The translations under genes were made by a program, and so were the position numbers. A stretch of 64,000 nt of DNA from Siphonodentalium dalli (taxonomy: Eukaryota; Mollusca; Scaphopoda; Gadilida; Siphonodentaliidae): assembly GCA_032622095.1 (NCBI GenBank), contig CP136064.1, positions 45,457,573 to 45,521,572 on the forward strand. The letters run 5' to 3'. The notes below the pieces were generated by a model, which was given only the letters and a program-made list of their open reading frames with translations, did not search any database and was not told the origin of the DNA. Below, in pieces: positions 24,414-35,280 of this stretch; within the stretch, counting starts at the first letter, position 1; each line of letters starts with the position of its first letter.

Positions 24414-25499
24414 GTATACAATTAAGTATGTGATCAGCCCAGCAGGGGTGCCGGAAGAGGGGGCAGCTGATCCCCTGCCCTTGACCAAGGGGGCAGGACT
24501 TGCCCTTTTTCTGGAGACAGAAAATGCTGTGTTTAATCTCGTGTTTTTATAGCAAAATGTAACTTTTTGGGTCCAAATACCACCAATTTCACAAGGAATA
24601 TTAATTTTTTGTCAAAAACGGCCATAAAAACCGACAAATACCTTTAAAATAGGGATTTTTGCCACAATGAATTTATGGTTGTTTTTTCCGAGTTTGCGGA
24701 GAAAATTCCCTTTTTTGGGCAGAAAAGTGCCATTTTTGTAGGCTCTCCCCCCCCCCCGATGCCCTTGGATGCTCCCGGCACCTCAGTGCAGATCGGACAT
24801 GGCCATATGTGTACAATGTATAGGCCTATGTATCAATTTTAAAAGGGAGGGGCTGAATTTTGCTGTAGATACACCTCTAAATGCTATAATTTGTCATTAT
24901 TCAGATTTAAAATTATTTATTAATAGCGCCCGCTCTCCCGCGGCGAAGCCGCGGAAGCGAAGCGACCAGGGTATACGTATGCGAATATGAGATATACTAA
25001 TCGACTTTTTCGGCCAATCTAAACATAGATAAAATTACTTATAATAGGATAATTTATTCATAACTGAAGGGTCAGCGGGGTTCACAAAATTATTTTTGGC
25101 GACGGCCGCCATTTTGTATCGATTAGTTCCACCTCGCTACAGCAACAATTAGTGTGATTGATCAAGTGCCCAAGTGCAAATACAATTGCAAATATAAATA
25201 TATTTTTTCAGCATATGTCAATTATACTCAATTATATAGGCATACCATGCTTCAAAGGCCAAAAAAATTACGATTGTAAATAAAACGAAACCATTATAAA
25301 AAAAAACGTAGAATTGCATAAAAAAAATTGTTTACATTTTTTATAAAATTATTAAAAATATTTGGCCCCAAAGCCATTTCTCTATATCCAAATTAACATT
25401 TAGAGTTTGACTTCGATTTTCTAACGGTATTCTCTCCTAAATGTTTGATGGAACATTCCCAAAGTTAAAAGCCAACAAACCGAACCTATTATCTCGATT
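24414..25499. other. Unannotated stretch
   Basis: No gene seen. Small CG patch 'cccgcggcgaagccgcgg' near 24935 is a short palindrome. Confidence 0.4.
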
Positions 25500-25985
25500 T
25501 TTAAATCAGAATAAATAATATTGCAGAAAATGGAACGAACGAAAGGTACCGGCTCGTAACATGAGGGAGGCAAATATAGTTCCAGTAATCTATGTATTTT
25601 TGGGTCATTAGATTCACTAGTTTCATAAGACCAAACAGTTATATGATTATAATAATTTAAAATGGATGTAATTTATTTGCATTTTCTACATTTCTATTTA
25701 CAATGAGCGAATGAGGTTCAAATTTTGAATTTTAGATCAGTACGCACAAATAAGACAGAAAACAGAATCAACGAACGGCACCTGCTCGTCACATTGGATA
25801 GGAAAATGTAGTACCCAGTATTGTAGGTATTTGGGTCATTAGATTCACTATTTGCATAAAACAAAATAATTATATGTTTATAATTATCGGCAATGGATGT
25901 AATTTCTTTGCATATCCTGCATTTCTATTTACAGCAAGCGAATAAGGTTCAAATTTTGAATTTTAGATCACTGCGCATAAATAAA
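25500..25985. repeat. Tandem duplication, about 231-bp period
   Basis: 'gggtcattagattcacta', 'aatggatgtaattt' and 'ggttcaaattttgaatttta' each occur twice, about 231 bp apart. Diverged by roughly 15-20 percent by eye. Non-coding. Confidence 0.85.
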
Positions 25986-26139
25986 AAGGTCCGAACAGAA
26001 AATAAAAATTCATGAATGAATGCGCCATATATGGGCATACGCTATGACCATAAGTGGAATCTCTCGTGCGTTGACGTGTTACGTCACGTAGTTTCGTCGG
26101 CTAATTCCTTCGAGTTCGACGAGGCCCCCAGAGCCAAAC

Positions 26140-26192
26140 TATCTATCTATCTATCAAACAACAACAACTATCTATGATCTATCTATCTATCT
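26140..26192. repeat. (ATCT)n microsatellite, interrupted
   Basis: Two short ATCT tracts separated by 'caaacaacaacaa'. Confidence 0.9.
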
Positions 26193-26790
26193 GTTTATTC
26201 CAATCGAAGTTTGTGAGTATCTTTTACAGCAAAATCTTATCAAATTATGTAATTATGAGTTTCCAAAAATTAGATAATTCGAAGTTTGAATTAATCGCAG
26301 TATTCCCACGAACAGTGAAACACGGTACACCCGCTTTCGCAACTCACTCACTCGAATCACTGACCTCCGAGTCTTTGACTTTGACGATGGACTCATGAGT
26401 CACTCGTCTTTACAACTTCAAGACAATGATTGAATTGGTGGCCTAATGTATATCATATGCGATGGCTGGTACCACAATCTTAATTCTAATTATTGCAACT
26501 ATGGATTGGAACCAATTTTCTAATGGATATGACTTATGACTCAATATGAGCAGATCATCAATATCGCTTCATCATCATCATGGCTGATTCATCAGTGTTC
26601 ATGCTGCCATCGAAATTAGGAAAAGTGACCCAGCGAATATTAATTTCCGAATCCAAATTGAATTTTGAGGCTGACATCAAGTTTCACAGCATATTTTCAT
26701 TATGTCAAAATTGTCATTTATGATATGATATATTTGACGTTGCGTTGAATTTTTTTTTATTATTAATATTATATTAATAATAATATTTAA

Positions 26791-27284
26791 AGGCACGTGC
26801 GGCCTTAATTGTCGAAAATATTCATATTTGTTCCAAACACCGTAAACAGAAAAACATTAAAACGCGTACAGTTCCGTTCATATATACCATGACTATCGCG
26901 TAAACAGCATGTTATAATAAAGACCTACTATATTTTACCTAAGCAAGAGCCTGATTGTGTTACAGAAGACAGCACAATGCTACTGGCTAATCACACACAA
27001 ATGGCATAAACGCTCTTTATTAGTTCCATATCAGGTATTCATCAACAAAGAACGCTCTTTATGTTTACCATCATAATATAAACAAACACCAGAAAAGTTA
27101 CTTTTTATGCTTGTGTTTACATAACAATGGTCAAAAACATGACAATAACATACTGTTTATGCGATATTTCTTATTTGTATACGGACAAAGTCTATCTACA
27201 TTTTGATGTTCTTTCTGTTTGTGGCGGTTTTTGACGGGTGGAGATATTTTCACAGGATACCCACCGCCAAGGCCAACCGTGTCT
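26791..27284. mobile_element. 494-bp TTAA-flanked MITE, copy 1
   Basis: Flanked by TTAA at 26787-26790 and 27285-27288. Ends are imperfect inverted repeats (aggcacgtgcggcctta left; agacacggttggccttgg as the right end read inward). An inverted copy of identical length sits at 48214-48707. TTAA duplication is known for piggyBac and Kolobok; the purine-rich AGG termini suggest Kolobok, which is inference. No transposase. Confidence 0.85.
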
Positions 27285-27370
27285 TTAATTAATAATATTA
27301 TAAGTAATCACTGTAAATTGTAATGCGCATAGTGACAGTCTATCACTATCAGACTCTATGCGAATATACT

Positions 27371-27551
27371 TGTCAGGTCGGGCACAGGTGCCAAATGAGC
27401 TAAATAGCTCATTTCAAATGAGCTATTTAGCTCATTTGGCACCTGTGCCCGACCTGACAAATTTAGCTCAATTTAGCTACATGACTCATGAGCTCAAATG
27501 ACATTTGAAATTTTGAGCTCATGAGTCATGTAGCTAAATTGAGCTAAATTT
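27371..27551. repeat. Two abutting perfect hairpins
   Basis: 27371-27413 and 27417-27459 are perfect 43-bp inverted copies around a 3-base loop. 27459-27498 and 27512-27551 are perfect 40-bp inverted copies around a 13-base loop. The two dyads share one boundary base, and both use gagctaaat / agctcattt motifs. No coding content. Confidence 0.95.
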
Positions 27552-27639
27552 GTAATGGGATTTATGTCTGTCTCTTCAGTTCAAATTTCAATGCCTACCT
27601 CGAAATGCAGCCCTCTTAAATTTAATTCAGATTGTTTGT

Positions 27640-27730
27640 TTGGCTTCGGCAATCCGCTACGGCAACAGTATGCCGTGGCCCAGTTTGCTTCAGCAAATAG
27701 CTTCGGCAATGCTTATTGCCGTAGCCAATT
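27640..27730. repeat. Short imperfect palindromes with cttcggcaat motif
   Basis: 'ggcttcggcaatccgctacg' and 'agcttcggcaatgcttattg' with inverted 'ttgccgtagcc' partners. Small local inverted repeats. Confidence 0.6.
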
Positions 27731-28799
27731 ATGAAGGCTGGAAATGTGAACATGTGCGTTGTTGATTATTGTGCTTGGGGACCCAGGCGGGACAACTAAA
27801 CTATTATTGACCGTACCTTGAATTTGAAAATTATCTCCATATTGGAGGGGGGGTATGTGTTCGTGTTTATCCTCCATGCATGTAAGATGGCTCAAATGAA
27901 TGGTGTTCTCAATAATGTCGCTATTTGACACGCTCTTTCTTATTGTTTTTTTCGGGAGATGGACTGTGTCGATTTCATTTTGTCAATATTAATAAAAATA
28001 AGTTAGATATATAGCCTGTCGACAGACAAGATTGAAAAAGTTTTTAATAGCGTCATTTATTTGTGTGTGAGCGGGATTTCATGCAACAAACAACGGGGGG
28101 AATGGGTCCGTGGGACAGACCCGCAGCCGGCCTGGCGGAAACCCTGCGTACTGTCTACTGACTTCCGTTACTTGCTCGTTGCTATATAAATTATAATATA
28201 TACATGTACATGTAATGATGTATAAACAAACCAGCGGCGTCACTTAGCCTCATGCAATTAGGTTCATATTGAACGTATTTCAAAAATCCAAATACGCCCA
28301 TATTGGTGTTATTTGAATCTGAATTACGCTCTACATGCACGTAATGGGACACAAACACAGTAGATTATGAAATGAGTCCACAATGAGCGTGTACCCGCTA
28401 TTCATCGGAATGGCGCGGGCCGCAGTGAAACCACATTATATAAAGAGCGTGAAAAAGTTTAGATTAAATAATGTCAATATGGGCGTGTTTCGTATGGGGT
28501 GCCGGTATTTTCAAGAGAAAGGCTATATATATACACACACATTTATTACATGGTCATACCCGTAAAACCCAATCTATAAATTGTGATAGTAAACGTTTGT
28601 TTAATAAAGTAAATAGTGCCATGTGACCTTTCGGTTTGTCGTCTGTTTACAGTTTACATATATTTTTGCTAGCTCACTATATGAATGCCTTGATTCCAGT
28701 CCCAGTGTAAATATGACAGTTGAGAATATATAGTTATTCAAGTGACTTAATTCAGTCACCATTTGTCGAGGCTGTGAAATTTTAATGTCAAAAACTCCT

Positions 28800-30260
28800 C
28801 ATAACCAATTATGGAGATGACTATATATAACTTTGGTGGATGTCGGCGACTAAAACATCCTTATCAATGTTAGAGATCCTCCTCTCTCAATCCCTGATCC
28901 AACACGGCATCAAATGTGGTGTCTTTAACCCACATGATTTGATTCCTCGTATCATTGAAATAGAACGTGTATGCATTTTGTGGAAATTAGAGCTAAACAT
29001 ATTTGTATCATTCACAGTGTATGCATAATGTACCATCAGACAGTGCCATTTACACGTGTAAACACAAAATCAACGGGCAGACAGGCAGAAATAATCCTGA
29101 GCCGAAAATGAAAAATCTCAGCACACGTGGCAAATCCGACCACCCTGGCCCAATTCGCCTAACTTATCAAACTAATATATATTCTTGATAACGAAAATTT
29201 ATTGAAACTTACAACCCATCGATTCATAATCGTGGAGAGTACCACGAAAACATCTAAAAAGTATTTAATGCGATTTTCTGGGATAAAACAGGTACATCGA
29301 ATTTTAGAAATTTTCACGAATCCACGATTGTGTTCGAATGCCCAGAACGGAGTAACCCAGATGGACCCAACTGAAGCTTAGTAACCCTGTGCAGATAGTA
29401 CTAAAAACCGAGAGAATACCTTTTAAAAGCTCAATCGAGGGCAGAGTATTTATATCAGCGCTAATAACGACAGAGTAAGATTATTATCGCTGTTGGATAA
29501 TTATATACGGCATGTATGCATGGTACATATTGCAATAATCCCGCCTGCCCCATGTATATAATGTATATAACTATATGTCATGTAAATATGTTAAATGTCT
29601 CAATACCCGTGTAATTTTGAGTGACGAGAATAAACAATTGAATCAGCTTCTGTGCCACTCCCCTCCCCATTCGTAACTCGGTGGTGCCATTTTGTACATA
29701 TCTAAACCACGTCCATTATACTCCTTATATAATGGAGATGATTATGTATAAGTTTGGTGGTAATTGACAACTAAACAAATTCGTATCAAATGTAGTGCTC
29801 CCGTCTTTCTCTCACACAAAGGGCACAAATTTGGCGTCTTTAAATCACACGATTAGATTCCTCGTGTCATGGATAAGAATGTGTATAACTTTGGTGGATA
29901 TCGGCTCTAAACAAGTTTTGGTATCAATTCCCTCTGTGCACCCCTGACTCGAACGCCGCCATATCATGGAAACGATGATGTATACGTTTGGTGGTAATCG
30001 GCGACTAAACAAATTCGTATCAAATGTAGTGCCCACCCCCTCATTTTTCACCACAGCGGCACCAATTTGGCGTCTTTAAATCACACGATTAGATTTCTCG
30101 AATCATGTAGAAGAATTTGGTGGCAATCGGTGCTAAAACATTTGCATCAATGTTGATGCCACTCTCCCTTTCAGTACACCCCTGACCTGAATGACGTCAC
30201 CTATGACCGATTTGACCGTTATGACATTTATACTTCTGATACCTTGGGAATGATTATGTA
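28800..30260. repeat. Diverged repeat units of about 110-140 bp
   Basis: Recurring string: 'tcatggagatgattatgtat', 'gtttggtggtaatcggcgac', 'taaacaaattcgtatcaaat', a C-rich segment, then 'tttggcgtctttaaatcaca'. Several partial units lie between 28810-28960 and 29730-30260; the same family returns at 34650-35020. ORFs here (28840, 29845) are repeat by-products. Confidence 0.7.
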
Positions 30261-30299
30261 TACGTTTGGTGGTAATCGGGGACTGAACAAATTTATATT

Positions 30300-31779
30300 T
30301 CACGGACATGTACCGGTATATAACAATTGAATGTATGTTCCACGCACTGTTACTGAAAGCATACATATCATTTGGACCTTATTGGTTAAGACATGGATGG
30401 CCTTCGTTATAGGTTATAATTTAGAAATACCAGTTACTAAATTATAATACCCTGACCCTGTATGTTGTAAAGAATATACTAATATTATACTATAATAGTA
30501 TAATACTATGATAGTATGAATGCCATATTATCCTCAAAACACACATTGTGTGAGTCGAGTGTTTGTTTATATACAGCACACAGAGAGTGAGCAATAAGAA
30601 CAACACTCAACACCGAGGAAATGTGTTTAGGAGACTTATTCGCAGTGACTCATTCAACACCGAAATCTTGAAAGGTGAGGGTTAGCTAGCCCTATACTGA
30701 TACGTTATAAACAATTTGGTGGAATTTCTAACCAAAGTTCACTTAATGCATGGGGTATATCTGGCGATTAGTGTTTTGGTTATCTCATACTATTTACATA
30801 ACATGGGGTTCATATACATGATTTAGAAATAGCCTTTAATACAACTATTAATTATTTAAGTCAGGCATTTAGGTTCATTGTACCTGTGTTCATCTGGTGG
30901 GCTAAGTCCTCATTTTGGAAGATTCGTCAGGACTCTATATATCAGCCATTTATTAACTCTGAAATGTTTGTAAAAGTAAAACATAAAATAATCCAGACAG
31001 ACTGATGGACAAAACAAACCAAAGCACTGCCACTGATGGTTATTTAAACCAAATATCCGGCTACCACCTTTGACCAAAAAATCTTTACAAAATATGTACC
31101 ATGCAAATTTCCATTGCGAGCTATTTCTGAATACTGAATAGAACCTGGTATAAAATTGTCTACTGTGAGGGTTTACGAGCAGATAATTTAACCCATTCAC
31201 AATACAAACCGTTCATAACACCATGCATACATGGCCTCATTAGCCCGAAGACGAGTGTGACCCGCCACACAGTAGTATTTCAACCAGGCTATACTCATGA
31301 TTCATTCAATGAACTGGATATTGCATGTACACTTCTGCTACAGTGATTGATACTTGATAGCACTATTGGTGCTAATGATATGATATTATTATTATATGCA
31401 TATCGCGATTCAATTTAGTTTTTTAGACTTGGAAAAATTATTGAAATTTAAGCACGCAGTGACGAATGGTGACCTCGTATAATGATAATTTTGTTTCTCA
31501 TTTATAATAGCATCCTATTCCATGCCTAAGCTAAAATAAACACTCTGTAACAAATGAATTTGGTACCCGGAGAAGTTCCAAAAAAAAAGGGCACACTATC
31601 AGTTCAGAATATGCATTGCATGTACGCAGTAAAACACATTTCAAATAACTTGAATTATAGGTATAAACGGACTGAAATGTAGAAATTACAGAAAGTTTGC
31701 ACAACCTTCCCCGAAGCAGCATGCAATTTGCCCAAAAGTTCCACAAATAGAGAGTGCCACTGTGTGGTAGGATTTACAT
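30300..31779. other. Unannotated AT-rich stretch
   Basis: No gene recognised; short palindrome 'tactataatagtataatact' near 30490. Confidence 0.4.
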
Positions 31780-33235
31780 GTCATCAAGACATAAACTAGA
31801 TCATGCCATGAATCTCTACTAAAGCCCGTAGAGATCATATTCCAACTGTACAAAACCCGGGAACTTGTTTTAAGTTTTGACAGGGAACCTTATAAAGTAA
31901 AAAAAAAATAACATGAGAAATGTACTTCTTTGTTCATACATGTACCTGTGGCTTAATGATTCATTCATCGGTACGTGAATTTCCCAGCTCGATATTACAG
32001 AATTGCTTTCGCGTTATGTAGCTTAAGCCAAAGAAAAAAGATTGTATGTTTCCGGTAACGGAGCGAAAAAATTAGGGTAGGTACTAGGTAGGGAAATTTT
32101 TGTTTTTAATTTTATTTCGATATTTTTTATCCAGCTGCATAAATATTGAACTACATCGACCGAAGTGACATAAAATGCCAACCCGTGTTGTGGGGAAAGT
32201 ACTAGTATTACTTGACCAACACAGTGGAAACTGGAAATATACATTAAGGTTAATAAAAAAAATCAAATTTCATGCTTAGGTATGTTTTTTATTATTCACA
32301 TACATGACATGTAGCACATTTTCATAAATTTGGCTATAAACTTGGTAGGAAATTGATGTCACTAACTTTTTATAAGAATTTTACCAATAATACCGCCATT
32401 ATATATACTGTACTGTACTGTACTTGTATTGTGACGACTACATCCCATTGTCTGGGGGTAGCCAGTACGTCCACCGAGCATGCCTGGTTTTTTGAGTCAG
32501 TAGCTATACCCCTAACATACATGTATGTGGTGATAACATCTATACATGTATATATACACCCAACATGTCTGTTGATAGTGTTCCATAAGTCCCAAACAAG
32601 ACATAAAGCATTGTAAAAGCAGGCAGGAGATAGTCTGAGATACACTCTCAGGAAATTAAAATTGCAAAATGTATGCCCATCAATCCACAACCCATCACAC
32701 ACCTGGGGCCTTTGAGACAGCCGTCAATTCATGGTCACATTTCACAGGGATATGTTAGAAACCATGTGTTTTGCACAGTAAAGGTCATCAATATTTATGA
32801 GCATTAGTGGTAACAAAACTGTAAATTTTAGAAAATTTGACTTTTTCTCAAAATATCAATAAAAAGTTTATGGTCGGCGGGTTATTTTTAGGGTCGGTCG
32901 ATGTACGGAAACATAGTATCTTTTTACTTTGGCCTTACGACAATAATTTTCGTGACAGGGAATAAAATAAATATTTATCGCGGAATCGGGTCTCAAAAGT
33001 CACGTAAATAATATAATCTCGAGCTGGGAACTTCACTAATACAGATGAATAAATCATTAAGCAACAGGTATGAACAAAGAAGTACAATCCCCGCGTTACT
33101 TTATAAGGTTCCCTGTCAAAACTTAAAAAAACTTCCTGGGAATTGTAAAGGTGGAATATGATCTCTACCTGTCTACGGCGTTCTAGCTTTAGTAGATATT
33201 CATGAATCATGGCATGATCTAGACATAAACAATCA
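31780..33235. repeat. Diverged inverted repeat with about 0.8-kb spacer
   Basis: 31780-32065 is repeated in inverted order at about 32890-33235. Shared strings include ctagatcatgccatgaatc / catggcatgatctag, gaaccttataaagtaa / ttactttataaggttc, and acggaaacata / tgtttccggtaac. Arms differ by point changes and indels. The spacer shows no recognised gene. Probably a foldback-type element or an old inverted duplication. Confidence 0.8.
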
Positions 33236-34649
33236 GCATCCATCTTACTTCTTCTTACTTGTGTTGATATGTCGTTTGGGACAAGCGTGTCACCGTGTAT
33301 TTATGTATCCTATGTATGTTACTTTCACAAAACTAGCACAAGTAGTATTCACATTCAAATTAAACAAAGCGGAATGTATATACAAATAGTACAATCCTTG
33401 AATTCATGTTTGAACACCGGAAATCTGGCCATTAATTAGAATCAGATAATTTTGAACTAACGCCTGCTAAATCCACGTTGAAAAGACGAAGTCAGAATAA
33501 TTCCTCACCGTCACGTCCAAGATGAAGCCTTATTTCATTTCAATTTCAAGGATTTTAATTTTTGTTTTGAGAATTGTCAGTCCCGACCTTGTCCTTCACC
33601 TTGTTGGAATAACCGGAAATGTGTTTTGATTTTTTTTCCGGTCTTCGCTAATGACAACTGTTGTTAAGCTTTGGAGTTGGAACAGAGACTGCTGAGAATT
33701 GATAAATTAGACGCATTTTTGCGATTAAAACCATTCAGTTGATGGCACCTATGATCTAGTTATCTTGCCAAGTTAACTTTCAGTTAATCATTCATTGAAA
33801 TATGAACGGCAATAACAAAGACTCAGAGTTTGAAACTGTCAGTTTCAAACAAAAACTTGACCAAGTCAGACTCAAACAACGGAAGTCTCAGAGTCAAATT
33901 ACAGTAAAAGAAGTGTTTTGGTGACATTTTTCGGTCCGAAACAATATATGAAGTACAATTTTTTATTTAGATCACTCACCTTCTATGTATATAGTTTTCA
34001 TCTCATCCTTTTGTTGTGTGATAATAGGTAATTTGTGGAAATACTAACGCCGAGGTGGTGAGTTCTGTATTTGAACTACAAGGCTTAGCAACAACCATGT
34101 CTATGCAACGTCAAATCTGATTGGTTAAGATAGACAATCTGACTAATAGGAAAATCGTTTTTATTGCGCCTTTCATTTAAGAGAGCGCCACTTTACGTTA
34201 CGTTAAGCGCGTGCTCTGATACTATTCTCAGGTAACGTGAACTATATATAGAACACAATAATACAGCTTCATAGGTATACGGATCTCATGCGCGTTACCG
34301 TCATGAAAACTTTCAGATTTCACGGCACCATTGAAACCGGATTTAAACCGGCACATGCGACTTGAGAATATACTTCAAAGTATCAACCTGTGCGGGTACA
34401 ATTATTATTCATCTAATCTAATTGTATATTTACATATCATGGCCTTGGATGGAGTAAGTTTTCGAATAACGTAGTACGTTCTTATCAATAAGCCATATTT
34501 CAGACTAAATCCTGAAATATTTCACATAATTCTGCTGTTGTTAAAGGGTCATCTACTTTGGGCATTATTTCGATAAAAATTGCAAGTGTATTAATCATAG
34601 TCTGTACTTTAGCTTCTTCGTAAAATCTGTCACTGAGTTACAGCTATAC
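33236..34649. other. Unannotated stretch upstream of the astacin gene
   Basis: No exon recognised. A TATATATA motif near 34243 is followed about 65 bp later by a 20-codon frame; this could be an unrelated promoter or chance. A 25-bp hairpin (gtttgaaactgtcagtttcaaac) lies near 33828. Confidence 0.3.
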
Positions 34650-35020
34650 TTAAAGTAATTGACCACCTCTAACAAATTCTTATCAAATTTAATGCCACCT
34701 CACCCCATCTCTCATCCAAACGGAACCAAATTGGCGTCTTTAAATCACAGATTAGATATCTTGTATCATGGAGAATGTGTATCATTTCGGTGGAAATCCG
34801 GGCTAAAATATGTTTATCAATTTTGGTGCCCACCCCCCCCCCCCTCCCCTTCCGCGAACCCCTGACTCGAACGGCGGATTTGTTTACATCTTTGAACCAC
34901 ACCATTAAATTCATTATATCATGGAGATGATTATGTATAAGTTTGGTGGAAATCGGCGACAATTTTTTTAAAATGTCCCTCACCTTCTCTGCCCCTGATA
35001 ACAACAGCGTCACGTTAGAA
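34650..35020. repeat. Further units of the 28.8-30.3 kb repeat family
   Basis: Shares 'ttggcgtctttaaatcaca', 'tcatggagatgattatgtat' and 'gtttggtggaaatcggcgac' with the units at 28800-30260. Ends about 145 bp before the astacin start codon. Confidence 0.7.
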
Positions 35021-35121
35021 AATTCTAACCCGCACTATTATCTTCCTCGTAAAAAGCTACCCCTGTCTGACCCCTTTGGTGCCATCTAACTGGTCCCCGT
35101 AAATTGCAGACAGACATTTGC

Positions 35122-35134
35122 AAATATAGATATA
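35122..35134 (+). promoter_or_regulatory. Candidate TATA-like element of the astacin gene
   Basis: AAATATAGATATA lies about 35-45 bp upstream of the start codon, and an initiator-like ctcagaatg follows about 25 bp downstream. If transcription starts there the 5' UTR is only about 15 nt and skips upstream ATGs at 35136 and 35141. Inference from spacing; no transcript evidence. Confidence 0.25.
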
Positions 35135-35165
35135 GATGACATGGCATACTCAGAATGAATAGAGA

Positions 35166-35280
35166 ATGGTTATCTTACAGGCGGCGATTATGGTTTTTGT
35201 GATCTGTGGTTTGCACTTTGTCAATGGGAGAGAAATGACGATTGATGAACAACTACAGGAGGCGATGGAGTCTGCTACAG
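35166..35280 (+). CDS. Astacin exon 1: signal peptide and start of propeptide
   Basis: ATG at 35166-35168 opens 38 codons plus one base. The start was chosen because residues 2-19 form a hydrophobic signal sequence (AAIMVFVICGLHFV core) ending near VNG, then EMTIDEQLQEAM of the propeptide. Donor ctacag|gtgaat, phase 1. Upstream ATGs (35136, 35141, 35155) meet stops quickly or run in other frames. A 1.3-kb transposon starts only 20 bp past the donor. Confidence 0.8.

Noticed and set aside
23907-24425. Ala/Arg-rich frames of up to 172 residues on both strands
   Set aside because: They arise from the repetitive CpG-rich palindromic element, which keeps several frames open at once; no domain and no start or splice context.
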